Under the pieces are notes generated by a model. The model was not told where the DNA came from, did not search any database, and saw only the letters and a list, made by a program, of their open reading frames with translations. Source: Entrophospora sp. SA101 (taxonomy: Eukaryota; Glomeromycota; Glomeromycetes; Entrophosporales; Entrophosporaceae). From it: a DNA stretch of 60,472 bases. The translations under genes and the position numbers were made by a program. The DNA lies in NCBI GenBank assembly GCA_958430865.1, contig CAUDNR010003369.1:17450-77921 (forward strand). Reading direction: 5' to 3'. Every line of letters starts with the position of its first letter. Positions within the stretch are counted from its first letter, which is position 1. This document shows positions 11,214-22,728 of this stretch, piece by piece.

Positions 11214-12216
11214 TTAAATATATTTTCTAAAAAAATCTTCCTTCCGAAGTAAAGATTGCACAGAACTTTCAATTTTTCTTGCATAAGACCATTCCACCAA
11301 CCAATCGTTTTCCTCATTTTTCATTGCTATTGGTTTATCATTACCATCATCACCAAAAACATTATTATTAGCAGGACATTCATTGAAATTTTGTACTGCT
11401 AAAAACATTTGTTTTGCACAATGTTTTGCGGGGAATCTGCCAACTCCTGTACCAAAGCCTGCACAAAGAACATTATTTATACGTTCATGTTGCTTTTTAC
11501 TACCATTATTTGATTCTAATATTTTCAGATTATGTTTTCTAATGGATGTTAACATTGCCCATGTACATCTATAAACAATATCATCTTCAGATTTTAATTT
11601 TTTTGGTGTTCTCATTGTTGGACAATGTGCAATATAACTAGGATAATTTTTTTGTACATTTTCCTTTTTTTTTAATCTATTAACCAAATCTCTAACATCA
11701 ACCAACAAACAACTACCCACATTTTGTTCACCACACCAATTTCTTTCAATTCTTTTTTGTACAACTGGTATAAGCTTATCAACACCACCATAATATTCTG
11801 AAATGTAATAATCAATACCACCATCCATTAAGCCAAAACTATTTGCAGGTGAGACTAAACATTGAATATCACTATTGGATTTTAGAACTGATTGAAAAGT
11901 GTTTTCATAAATATGAACTTTTAAACAAGATGTTGTTGTATCAGCTGAGTGATGCTTTGTTGGAAGTTTTGATAATTCATCCTTCCAAGAACCTATTATT
12001 TCCTAAAGTATATTATTTTTTTATTTGAAGAATAAAAAAATGAAGCAATTAAAGAAAGAAATAAGCATTGGCACTTACTTTATCTATATCAACTAAATGT
12101 AAATTGAAAATATGAGGAGGACTGGCACTACTACTAGTAGTAGTAGAAGTGACGACTTTATTAGTAGTCGCTGAATCTACTATACTATTTTCTTTTGAAG
12201 TTTCATCTGAAGACAT
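11214..12216 (-). CDS. Macro-domain-like protein
   Basis: Two exons on the minus strand: 12079-12216 (residues 1-46) and 11214-12002 (residues 47-308). The first exon is a Ser/Thr-rich leader (VTSTTTSSSASPP), then IFNLHLVDIDK. The second carries the macro-like fold signature: LVSPANSFGLMDGGID, YYISEYYGGVDKLIP, GSCLLVDVRD, YIAHCPTMRTP and the C-terminal LCAGFGTGVGRFPAKHCAKQM. Macro domains bind or hydrolyse ADP-ribose derivatives; the PANSFG..DGGID and GFGTGVGRF loops would line the pocket. Substrate and role are unknown, and I infer the family from motif pattern only. It is convergent with the MET22-like gene, with the two stops about 90 bp apart. The plus-strand frames here are shadows. An identical copy lies at 56024-57026. 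Confidence 0.85.
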
Positions 12217-12803
12217 TTTAACGTTATAAATCGAAGATTTTTTTGAAATTACTTTTTTGTAAATAAAAAATGGAGTGGAACGTAACATCCAAATAAAAAA
12301 ATTAGGAATTTCGGTTTAAATCAAATTGATTACAGAACGAATCAAATCAAAATCAAATCACTAAAATTCAATTCAATTCATAATTGTAATATTTAGCAAT
12401 TTTTATATTTTTTCGCCAAATTTGATAACATCTTGATAATTAAATCTAATTCTATTAAACAACAACAATGATAAATAATATAACTCACTCTAATGTTACA
12501 CTATTCATGAATTACTGTTTTTTTTCAGGATGGTGTTCCTAGCATATATGATGCTTTTAAAGCAAGTTCGTTATTTTTAATAAAACCTATGAACAATAAT
12601 GACAAGGAGTTAAAAATCTTTATGATTAAACAATTATTGTATATAATATATATTATTATTGATATTTCTGTTCCAATTTCACTTACGAATTTTACAACTA
12701 TGTAAGATCAATATATCCCTTGAAAGATTTCTTTGAAAGGATTATCTTTTGTTCGTTTTATTGTGGAGGAGTTTCAGATGTCACATGTAATCATCGGGAA
12801 ATT
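12217..12803. other. Promoter-side interval with a short unassigned ORF
   Basis: Upstream of the macro-domain gene. It contains direct runs of AATCAAATCAAAATC near 12340 and, after an acceptor-like TTTTTTTCAG at 12529, an open stretch DGVPSIYDAFKASSLFLIKP that runs to a stop near 12702. This may be an orphan exon or relic; no family recognised. Confidence 0.3.
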
Positions 12804-12811
12804 TTTTCTGG

Positions 12812-12946
12812 TAGTGTTCCATGTCGCAATCCAAAAAAGGAAACCAAAGTGGTCGCAAAGGTGGTTGCAACCAGGTGTCGCAAACCATTTTTATATGTCG
12901 CAAATATGGTTGCAACCATCACTAAGAATTGCGACCAGCACCTATA
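12812..12946 (+). mobile_element. 135-bp hAT-like MITE with an 8-bp target duplication
   Basis: Starts TAGTGTTCCATGTCGCAA and ends GCGACCAGCACCTATA. Perfect direct 8-bp repeats TTTTCTGG flank it at 12804-12811 and 12947-12954. Ends share TA followed, 11 nt from each tip, by the inverted 8-mer GTCGCAAT/ATTGCGAC. Inside are subterminal GTCGCAA, GGTTGCAACC and TGGTCGCAA motifs. The 8-bp duplication and TA(G/C)NG-type tip are typical of hAT elements. It has no protein. Longer than the copy at 46232 by an extra ATATGGTTGCA-like unit. Apparent ORFs through it are artefacts. Confidence 0.88.
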
Positions 12947-12954
12947 TTTTCTGG

Positions 12955-13528
12955 CACATATTTTTGCACCATTTACATAAGTTTATGGCAGATCACATAA
13001 TATTATACAAAAATTATGCAATTATTACATTCAGTGTAAATATTACATACATAATTATCAAATATTATGGCATTACTTATGGATGTAATATTACATGGAA
13101 AAATTTCCTGATGATGGTATGATGATGGAGGTGATGGCATGGTTATTCTTGTAACAATCAAAGCTTCTTTGCTTTTGTTCACCATATTTAACATGGTGTG
13201 TTAATGATGTAGAACCAATTAAGTTAAACAATAAAAAACAATTACCAACACTGTATCTTATATTTTCATTAGATACATGCCTGAAGTGACAATAGCCCTA
13301 TACAGGAAAAATGAATTCATAAAATAATATGATTCATGTACTGTTTTCTGTATGTTATTCTTCATCAGGTAGGTTTTCTATAAAATATGGCAAATGATGT
13401 TGGAAAGTGAAAAGAATGCAGTTGGTGAAAAATAGAATTTGGATAAAGGATCACAGGTCATTGAATAGATGATCTATGTAACCTGCTATTGATGAACTTC
13501 TTCATATATTGTTTTATTAAAAACTTTT
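12955..13528. other. AT-rich interval without a gene
   Basis: No convincing coding frame on either strand. A run of near-repeats TTATTACATTCAGTG, ATATTACATACA and ATATTACATGG lies at 13020-13100. Otherwise featureless. Confidence 0.4.
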
Positions 13529-13770
13529 TTATAAGGAAATTTCATAAAATCTTGTTAGTGGAATAATATCATCTAATATATTTTTCAGCATGATAAAATC
13601 TTCTTTCATCCATTCTGAAACATCTTTATCTAATTTTTCATTTTGATTTTTTTCAAGTGACATTGTCCTGAATATTGATTTCATCTCACCATTTTCTAAT
13701 ATAGTTGTAAGCATAGTTGTTTCAATGTCATTGGAATCCTTAGATTTTAAAATAATTCTGAATTTTTGCT
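13529..13770 (-). CDS. Short hypothetical ORF or exon
   Basis: A minus-strand frame of about 80 codons that opens after a TTAG acceptor-like site near 13770. It includes SKDSNDIETTMLTTILENGE and ends VSEWMKEDFIMLKNILDD then IIPLTRFYEISL. Composition is charged and helical with no known motif. It lies just downstream, on the same strand, of the hAT remnant, so it may be transposon-derived. I do not recognise it. Confidence 0.3.
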
Positions 13771-13899
13771 AATCATTGGATTTTCCACTTCCATATTAAT
13801 ACTAATATTAATAAAATTCAACGCCCAGATAATTGGTTATTGGCCAAATGTCTGTTGAACATTTATTGATTTAATATTTAAAAAAATATAACAATAAAT

Positions 13900-14120
13900 T
13901 TAATACAAAAAATATAACACTATACATTCATATTTTTTTTTAATGAAATACATCAATTTTGTTCGTTTGGCTGTCATTATGTTTCCAGCTTCACTAAATA
14001 GACGCTCACTTGTAATAGAGGTTGCCGATAATGACACAGTTGGGTATTCATTTTTGTCGGTGATAGTGTAATACTGTAATAGTGGAGATAGAATAGTATT
14101 TAAAAAATAACAGTAAAAAA
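13900..14120 (-). pseudogene. hAT transposase C-terminal dimerisation remnant
   Basis: Minus-strand frame reading LQYYTITDKNEYPTVSLSA, then TSITSERLFSEAGNIMTAKR-TKLM. SERLFSEAGN..TAKRTKL is the hallmark of the hAT C-terminal dimerisation domain. Only this last piece of the transposase survives, ending in TAA at 13900-13902. It gives a possible autonomous relative for the hAT-like MITE about 1 kb away, though no link is shown. Confidence 0.85.
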
Positions 14121-14394
14121 ATGTAAAAAATTTTTATTTATGAAAATTTTCAACACCTGATTAATTAATCATTGAAAATTTTTCTACACCCGATTAACCA
14201 GCGGATACAACCACTACAAATAACTTGTTTAGAATTAACAAATTAATAATTTTTGACAAGGATCGTAAAGAAGTTTCAAAAAAAAATGTAACATAATTGT
14301 TCCTTGTTACACAATCACAACTAATTTTTATTGGATGATCAGCAGAAACAAGAAACAGAACGAAAAAAAATTCTAAAAAAAAAAAAATAATAAA

Positions 14395-14660
14395 ATGAAA
14401 ACAAGAAAACGAGAATATCAAAAAATAGCTGTACAACAGACAACCTCAACAAACCTCAACAACAACAAAGTGTTCATCCAGTTCAAAAAGCAACTTCTAC
14501 TAATAATGACAATGGCAAGCATTTACTCAGTTCAAAGGACAACTTCTTCTACTAATAATGACGAACAACAGCAACGGCAAAGTGTTTACCCAGTTCAAAG
14601 GGTAATTTCTTCTGCTAATAATGACGAACAATAACAACAAAGTATTTATCCAGTTCAAGG
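14395..14660 (+). repeat. Imperfect coding-like tandem repeats (PVQ..TSSTNNDEQ)
   Basis: Three to four imperfect repeats of about 60-70 bp, each translating to (S)V(H/Y)PVQ-K/R-x-TS(S)TNNDEQQQ. The frame slips between units, so no single ORF covers all of them; the longest is 14395-14634. A short minus-strand frame (MSTRERIEETLFLNLFQEV) runs into the repeat from the right. Probably an eroded low-complexity exon. Function unknown. Confidence 0.5.
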
Positions 14661-15076
14661 GCAACTTGTCTTTATCAAACTTTCATCAAATTCATCTGAA
14701 CCAGTCACTTCTTGAAATAGATTTAGAAACAATGTCTCTTCGATTCTTTCACGAGTTGACATTTTAATGTTAATTATGCACAAATTTAAAATACACATAT
14801 ACAGTATATATATATGAAAAAAACGCGTAAATTTTATTATGTAGATCAGTACCAAAGATAGATATGAAATAGTAAATTTTCTCCAGACCTTTGACCTACG
14901 AGCATAATGGACACTCATTTTGTGCAACAGTCATTTGTATAATAGGCAGGCGGTTACACAGAGTCCGTTGCTTCTGAAACTTCACTAGAATATAGCTGTA
15001 GCCTCTCTAAGTCCAGATCATCAGCAAGATCAAAATTATCTCACACTTTTATAATCAAACTTTTGCAAGAACTTTC

Positions 15077-16395
15077 ACCATAACATATGTTGATCATTTT
15101 TTGTGATCTGCAACAGTGTCCACTATGCTTATATTAATAATAACAATATTGTTGGTGGAAGTTTAAAAAAATATTATAAGATTTGGTGGACATCAGCCTA
15201 AGATCCTTTATCATCAATTGTATGTTTAGAATCATGCTTTATTTTAATTTTAACAGAGCATAATGATCTAATTTCAAATCCAATTAAGAAAATTTTACAG
15301 GAATATAATTTTTTTAGTAATGTTTGAACCTTTCCTATATTTTCAAACCAATGAAAGATTCTGTGGTGGTTTTGCAATCAGAAACACAAATCTTGCTGAT
15401 TGCTATCTACATCTTGTTAAGTTAGCTGTTGCAGTTAAAAGAGTTCTTATCAATATAAATTCTAGCTTTAAAAAATTCTGCATTAATAAATTTAATCTAC
15501 AATGGAAAGAATTCAATTATTCAGGATATTTTTTAGCATACTTTTTGCATCCAGGTTACAAAGGAATTGGAATTAGATATGGTCAATTTCAAAATATTGC
15601 AGAAATTGCAGCAAACTATTGGAAGTCATTGCAAAAATCAAAAAAATCTTGTACAGAATTACTTTCTCAATTGCAGAAATATAGATTATAACAAAAACCT
15701 TATAATGCGACATATAATGATCAATATGATAGTCCTCTTTCATGGTGGTATACCTGTGAAAATAATTAGGACCATCTATATACAACAATTAGCAATTAAA
15801 TTATTTTCAGTTGTTCCACATAGTGCTGGATGTGAACACATTTTTTCATACTTGGGACATCTTTATGGAAAGAATCATTAAAATCTAAATATTGATTCTG
15901 TAAACAATATTGCTAAAATCCATTCCTTTTATCTAAGCAATATTAAAAAGAATTAGAATATACTGGTCAAAATTTAACAGAAAAGGATTTAAAAATTATG
16001 TTGATTGAAGCAGAAGTTATTTCAGATGATGATGATGAAAGTAATGATGATGAAAGTAATAATTATGAAAGTAATAATTATGTTGATGATGAAATTAATT
16101 TGACAGATTTAGAAATTCATGATATTATGGATTTGGAGATTACAGTGTTGATAGCAATGAATTAGATTATGATACATTAGGATTAGTTCAAGAATCAATG
16201 AATGAGGATTTATTTTCAGAAATAGTAAATGAAGAAGCATTTCAACAACCAGAAGAAAACCAACAATTATTACATGATTCTACAGGTTTTGAAGAAAGTT
16301 GTGAAGCCAATGATGAATATGAAGTAATAATTTCTACTAAAACAAGAAGCAAGTACCCAATTAAGCAACATAATCTACAAAATAAAAATGCTTAA
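15077..16395 (+). pseudogene. Decayed hAT transposase (C-terminal half and acidic tail)
   Basis: Plus-strand fragments in family order: HNDLISNPIKKILQEYN near 15260; 15320-15691 with FLHPGYKGIGIRYGQFQNI-AEIAANYWKSL and SCTELLSQLQKY; then, after a frame shift, IQQLALKLFS-like sequence with VVPHSAGCEHIFSYLG (15780-15880), the expected dimerisation motif; and YTGQNLTEKDLKIMLIEAEV with an acidic D/E/N-rich tail that ends at 16395 after further shifts. This matches hAT/ricesleeper-type transposases of these fungi. At least four frame breaks; dead. It starts right at the right edge of the duplicated block, so the block boundary may lie inside this element. Confidence 0.8.
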
Positions 16396-16850
16396 AAATT
16401 TGTTTTAAATAATTCTATTATTTTTAAAATAAAATTTGAATTTATACTTTCATTAATTTCGACATTTTTCATCACCTTTGATGCTTTCATCACTTTTGTC
16501 ACTTTCGGCAAAAGTACTTATCATTTGCCGAAATACTTTCTACCCTCCAAAATACTTTCGGCACCCAACCTTGGGGGTGTTGGTTAATAAGTTTTAGAGG
16601 GTTCACTAAAGTCTATTTTACAGAAATTTTTAATATTCGTGAAGAATTTTATGTAGGTGGGATTCAGCAAAAACTAAAAGGTATTTTATTAATGATTGTT
16701 TTATATTTCTGACTTTATATTGATTAAAGTTTCATTAATGATTGTTATGAATATCCATCAATCAGTAGTTGTTATAGTAACATTAAACAATAATGTGCAA
16801 ACGACGACAACCAATCATCTTTTTTGAGGATTATAATAAAGATTAAGATC
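16396..16850. other. AT-rich interval
   Basis: No gene. Short runs TTTCATCACTTT and TTTCGGCA recur near 16460-16560 and may be the eroded terminus of the preceding hAT element. Confidence 0.35.
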
Positions 16851-16854
16851 CAGT

Positions 16855-17660
16855 TTGTATAGGAGTGATCAAAGTAAGCGTTAAGGACAAGATTTATGAA
16901 CAAAACATACTAACAAATGTTTTATCAATTATTCAATAGTTTGTGTAGGAGTAATCGAAGTAAGCCTTAAGGACAAGATCTATGAACAAAATATACTAAC
17001 AATAGTTTGTGTAGGAGTAATCGAAGTAAGCCTTAAGGACAAGATCTATGAACAAAATATACCAACAATAGTTTGTATAGGAATGATCGAAGTAAACATT
17101 AAGGGAACAAAATATACTAACAAAAGTTTTATCAATTATTCAATGGTTTGTATAGGAGTGATCGGAGTAGCATTAAGTCAAGGTTTATGAACAAAACATA
17201 CTAACGAATGTTTATCAATTATTCAATAGTTTGTGTAGGAGTAATCGAGTAAGCATTAAAACAACATCTATGAACAAAATATACCAACAATAGTTTGTAT
17301 AGGAGTGATCGAAGTAAGCATTAAGGACAAGATCTATGAACAAAACATGCCAACAAACATTTTATCAATTATTCAATAGTTTGTATAGGAGTGATCGAAG
17401 TAAGCATTAAAGACAAGATCTATGAACAAAATATACCAACAATAGTTTGTATAGGAGTGATCGAAGTAAGCGTTAAAGACAAGATCTATGAACAAAATAT
17501 ACCAACAATAGTTTGTATAGGAGTGATCGAAGTAAGCATTAAGAACAAGATCTATGAACAAAATATACTAACAAACGTTTTATCAATTATTCAATAGTTT
17601 GTATAGAGTGATCGAAGTAAGGATTAAGGACAAGATATATAAAGCTTGCAAAGCAAGTTT
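16855..17660 (+). repeat. 66-bp minisatellite (about 11 units)
   Basis: Tandem units of GTTTGTATAGGAGTGATCGA-AGTAAGCATTAAGGACAAGA-TCTATGAACAAAATATACCA-ACAATA. The best units are exactly 66 bp. Others carry an extra 20-25 bp insert (AACGTTTTATCAATTATTCAATA). Because 66 is a multiple of three and units lack stops in one frame of each strand, open frames of 62-68 codons appear on both strands (VIEVSIKDKIYEQNIPTIVC on plus). These are repeat by-products and not likely genes. Confidence 0.93.
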
Positions 17661-19300
17661 CACAAAAATGAACGTTTTATCAATCATTCAATAGTTATGT
17701 TTATTATTTATTTTTGTATATAAATTTCTTTTTTATTTTAACTTATATTTAATAACATCACCATGATAAATAATTAAATGAATAAAATCAGAGATAAAAC
17801 GCCTTTAATTCAATCATCATTGTTGCTTGTTTATTATTCTAATCATTATTTATGTATATAGGTAAAGAAAATTTAAATTCTATTTATTTATTATATTTAC
17901 TTTTAAAATAAATGCTTATACTATAAGCGACATACCTAAATGATCAAAAATCTGTAAATATTCATAATAATGTAATATTTGGACGCTTATACTTGCAATT
18001 GGACGTGTCAAACAAAATTTTGCACATATGAATATAAAGGCAAAATTTGACTTTGAGGGTCAGATTATTTTCGGTTTTATTAACAACCTGCCTTAAAAAT
18101 TTTCTTAAAGCAGATACATATGATAAATTATATCTCAAATTTGGTGGTGGTTGCTACACAGCAAGGGTATCAAACAAGGGTGTGAAGCATTCGATTATAA
18201 AATTTTACTATTTATATATATATGTTTTACAACTATAGATCGGCGGGAAATGTCCTGTGTGTTGCAAAAATTATTGGCCGGAAAAAAACTGTATTATTTA
18301 ATAAAATCGAGGATTTTGCCATAAACCAACCAAAATCGTGAATTTGATAACGTAGAAATAAATATTAATATGGGTTTGATTCATTTTGTCAACAATCACT
18401 TCACCAGCAATTATTTCGTTAACGAATTTAAAAAGTTGGGGAGAGCGTGTTTTAATTGGTGATAATTATTTTTGTTTTGTGTGGATGAATAGGGATCGAC
18501 GAATTGATTTTGGTATTAGCGAATAATTTTGTTTAAATATAAAGAAGATAACAGTTTAAATAAAATATATTTTTTTTTTTATTTGGTTTTCTTAGTCGAA
18601 ACTAATTAACTTATGACAAAGTTACTTTTACATTAGGTCGAAATCAAGTTCTTTATATACATGTTCTTTACATATTAGCGATTTCGCCTAGTCTGAGATA
18701 ATCGTCATTAATCTGTACTAATAAAGTTAAATAACAATAAATACGGATTAATTAAATTAACACGAATTCAGATAATAATAATTATGCACGTTATTAATAA
18801 ATAAATTGAATTAATAAAAATAAATATAATAAAAATAAAATAATAATAGATTAAATAATAATAAAAATAAAAATAAAAATAGAAATAAAATTTAATTTGA
18901 CCCGAAATTAAAGGATTCGGCCAAATTATCTTCGCCATCGTCTAATTCTGGTAACAGAAGCAACCATGCGGCAAACCATTGAAACAGTCTAATAAATTAA
19001 ATCGTAATACTCGAAAATGTATTTAAAGGGTTGGTTTTTGACTTGGTTGAAGAATAACTCTCTTCCTAACTCTTTTCTCTTGATATAATCAAAATAACCT
19101 TAACATACCGAATGTCAATGAAATGATCGTAAACACAACGAAATTAAGATACATGATCGAGATGAAAAATGAACAACACATGAAAAATCAAACAAATATT
19201 ACATAAAACAACACCTTCTGTTCACGTTACCCTCACTAAGTTGTTGTTCTCAGCTTCTTTCCATTTATTGCCTTTCAATTGACGAAATTTAGCTGATTTA
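17661..19300. other. Gene-poor AT-rich region with a Cys-rich fragment
   Basis: Mostly non-coding. Around 18015-18300 short coding traces on the plus strand (NIKAKFDFEGQIIFGFINNL; IGGKCPVCCKNYWPEKNC at about 18240) suggest a relic with a CPxCC zinc-binding knuckle. The ORF at 18047-18238 overlaps it in another frame. No other feature. Confidence 0.35.
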
Positions 19301-20830
19301 ATGGGTGCCTTCAAAAATTATTATATTGAGATTGAGGTTGGATTGAAATTGAAATTTTCAATCCATGATCAAAAATTATTATATCAAGATGATCGACAAT
19401 TATTAATTAAAAATGGAATTTTTACGTCTCTTTTATTAATCATCAAAGAAATGAATTGGACCTTGAACTTACAAATACCAATGCTAATTATTTTAGCATT
19501 GATGTCTTTGTTTTTTGGGTACTTCAATATTTTCCATTTTTCTTTAAAAAAAATTTTTTTTATTTTTATTTTTATTTTTTATTTATTTATTTTGTTTATT
19601 TTTTTTCATATTAAAATTCGATCGCAATCTCAATATGGAAATAGAGAGTTGTTGAATTGAAAATAATTTTGTTCGATTGATAAATACAAACAGTTTATAT
19701 ATCAATCAAAAAAATAACTAACTCGCTTAAAGGGAAGAAGGATCACAATCAAAAATCACAATCGAAAAAAATGACTAATTCGCGAACGGAACAAAAACTT
19801 TGCAACGGCACATTCATTCATTGACCGAATGTGATTTTTATTACGCGACGACTGTATTTACTTAATAATCGTACACTTTAGTACTAGCGCAATTTTTATT
19901 TGTTGTATATATATAGATAAACTACTTTGTTTGCGACATTTATTTATTATTATTATTTTATTATTGTACGTTATTTTTTAGTTATTATCGCAATTGACTA
20001 TTTCTGGAGTTAGTTGGTCAAGGGTTAGACCGCAGCAAACAAAAGAAAAGAAACCTCTCCGATAGATGGACGTGGCAGATAAAGAAAATAAAAAATAAAA
20101 AAATAAAACCAAAAAGGTAAGGAAGGAAAAATCAATTTTTTTAACATCAGATGAACGAATAGTGAAAATAATTAGTAATTAGTAATAAATAGTATATAAA
20201 TTAATAAAATAAATAAATAAAAATAATACATTAATTAACGATATGTATAACGTCAATCATTTCAGAGTAAAAAAAAAAATTTTAACTAAATCAAAGAAAC
20301 GTCTCATTTTTTTCATCTCATGCTTCCCAAAAAATTGTGTTTAGTAAAAATTGATTTTTTTATCAGCTCAATGCTCACTCGATCTGTTCGATCAGTTCGT
20401 TCGTTCGCTCATGTATAATGATCACTCTTCTACAACGTCTTATTTCCCTATTACTATTTACAAATATAGGCAACAACAAATTTAAAAAATAGTAGATCAA
20501 AACCAAAATCATAGAATCTATCCCAAGTAAGGAAAAAAGCAGTGTTACGGGATTTGAGCAATCTTTTATAAGTGTTAATGATTTCAGTAACTAAAATATG
20601 TTTTACCATCAAATAAAATACGTTTTACCATTAAATAAAATACACCATTAAATAAAATATGTATTATTTCCGTGCATTTTCCGTAGCCAAAAAAAAACGT
20701 ACCTTTATCGAAATTTCCGTACAAATTCATCACGAATTCTTTATAAGTTCCTTATGTATTACGTGCATATCATGTGCATATTCCGCACATATTCCGCACA
20801 TTTCGGCGCATTTGACAGGAAGATTCTGTA
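19301..20830. other. AT-rich region, low-complexity ORF only
   Basis: An open frame at 19301-19660 encodes a stretch with one strongly hydrophobic Phe/Ile run from poly-T/A-rich DNA. I regard it as fortuitous. The remainder (TATTTATTATTATTATT runs, three AAATAAAATA(T/C)G(T)-type repeats near 20595-20660) shows no gene. Confidence 0.4.
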
Positions 20831-20910
20831 TCTGAAATTAAACACATATTTTCCACATCTTTTCCGTGTGCAATTTTTTATAGGGCATAATTAGCACAGG
20901 CATGGATCCT

Positions 20911-21727
20911 TCAATTTTTTTTGACTGCTTCTGATAGAGTAGTGTGATTTGGATGTCTTTTTTCATGAATATTGTGATAATCATCCAGGTTGTATATACA
21001 AAGATTATTTTTATTTTCATTAAAATATTTTTTTACTCTTAATGGATGTTCTTCTGCAATTTTCTTTTTATAATTATATACAGTTTTATAAGTAACTGAA
21101 ACTCCAGCATTACCCGGTGCATCAATTCCATCACAAGATGTTCCTGATCCTATAAGATATAAGGCAAGTTCTAATTTAAAATTATTAGCATGTTTATTCT
21201 GGATTCCAGCCATCAAATACAAAATTGTAACAACTTTATTTTTATCTTCCTTTTTATTATATTCTGAACAGTCTTCTGGTATTAATATATTACATACTTC
21301 ATTGAAAAATCCTTTTAAATTTGAATCATTATCTTTAAGCATTTTATTAAACTCATCAGGATCAAATATAGGACTATCATGCCTCTTATTGTATAATACT
21401 GTAGTCACTTTTTTTATTTTATACCAAATGATAAATTTATGTCAGAGGATGTTGAAAATGCTGGTATGATATTTGTTTCAACTGGGTCAATATATTGAAT
21501 AATTTCTTCTTCTCTTTCTTCTCTTTCTTTAATAGATGGAGGATTTTCAACAATAGCATGTAACAGGGAAAACAAACTTGTTGACCTTGTTGTAAATAAG
21601 AAAATCTTCAAAGATATCCTTTAGTAGTTGCTTTTTCTATAGCTCTATCAGATAAACATCTAAAATTGTTAGAATTTTTATAACAATTATGAATAGAGCA
21701 AGGACCATTTAACTTTGACTTTGGCAT
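20911..21727 (-). pseudogene. Repeat-family protein of arbuscular mycorrhizal fungi, damaged (copy A)
   Basis: Minus-strand gene starting MPKSKLNGPCSIHNCY (ATG at 21727) with a zinc-binding-like N-terminus, then KATTKGYL-TGA-RFSYLQQGQQVCFPCYM. A shift into a frame reading AIVENPPSIKEREEREEEII runs to a stop at 21414. A second shift leads into 165 codons beginning MTTVLYNKRHDSPIFDPDEF, including LYLMAGIQNKHANNFKLELA, GSGTSCDGIDAPGNAGVS and LDDYHNIHEKRHP, ending at 20911. It looks like one of the expanded transposon-like families of these fungi (recalled, not searched). One TGA and two frame shifts make it non-functional. The 4,195-bp tandem unit begins inside it at 21081. Confidence 0.55.
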
Positions 21728-22182
21728 TTTTGAAAAAATTTACTTTTTAAAAAATGGGGATTTAAGTTTTTTAGAAAAAGAATCTGATTTTATTTCATGT
21801 ATTAATTTTTTTTTAAAAAGCTTCATTTAAGCATTTAATATCAACAAAAAACAATCTGATGTTTTTTAAATAAACCATTCATTTCAAAAAAAATAATATA
21901 AGCACAATATGATTTTTTTTTTATTTTCCCATTACCCTATTTTTGCCAATTAAATCAATGGCATTCATTCATTTACTCAACAAAATGTTAACAAAATCAT
22001 TGTTAAAAAGCAATATCCATGTTTCCATTAACTGTTAAAATCTATTCAATATTTTGTTGGATAAAATAAAATACAATTTAACCAACCACGATATTGAAGA
22101 TCATCAGCCAATCAAATGGATATTCAACCATGCTGACGTGACCAATTATAAATAAACCCGATTTTGTGGTACAAAAAAATTT

Positions 22183-22437
22183 ATGGAAAATTTCTATGAG
22201 AAGGAGTATCAATACCATCAATATGACGATGATGACAATGGTATTGTTGTTGATGATAATTTTACAAATGAACTAATAAACATTCCGATAGTTCATTGGC
22301 TTCAAGTTCCAATGATTTAAGCAGTGGTTCCAGAAGACCTTTAAAAAAACAAATCGTAACGCATGATTTTGTGTGGAATTATTTTGAAAAAGTGAAAGAT
22401 CCAAATGGAAATGAATTCGTAATTTGTAAATTGTAAT
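22183..22437 (+). pseudogene. BED zinc-finger fragment of a hAT-like transposase
   Basis: MENFYEKEYQYHQYDDDD opens at 22183. After a frame slip near 22287 the text reads DSSLASSSNDLSSGSRRPLK and then THDFVWNYFEKVKDPNGNEF, VICKL, ending at TAA. H/FVWNYFE..ICK is the start of a BED-type zinc finger; the second Cys and both zinc ligands beyond are lost. It is an N-terminal transposase relic. Confidence 0.65.
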
Positions 22438-22728
22438 AATAATGAAATATTAATATTAAAAAAAAAATAATTAGTCGACTAATTAGTGGACTAGTAGTCG
22501 TCGACTAAGGACCTATAAATGAGTTTCATGCTAGCCATTTGTCTAGACAAATATCCATGACACATTACGCCAGTAATATTTAAGCACTATTGATTCCCGA
22601 AATTCTTGGTAATACCAATCAATCAATGCATATTTAAAAAATATTTTTTTCTTTCAAAGTTTCAAATAAAATATACTACTATTTCATTCATTAATACATA
22701 CATAGATATTTTGTTTATTTAAAAAATC

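Noticed and set aside
16855..17660. CRISPR-like array
   Set aside because: Units are contiguous 66-bp tandem repeats without unique spacers. It is a minisatellite.
19301..19660. 119-codon ORF with a hydrophobic segment, considered as a membrane protein
   Set aside because: The hydrophobic part is poly-T-derived (TTTTTATTTTTATTTT...), and no splice context or homology-like motif supports it.
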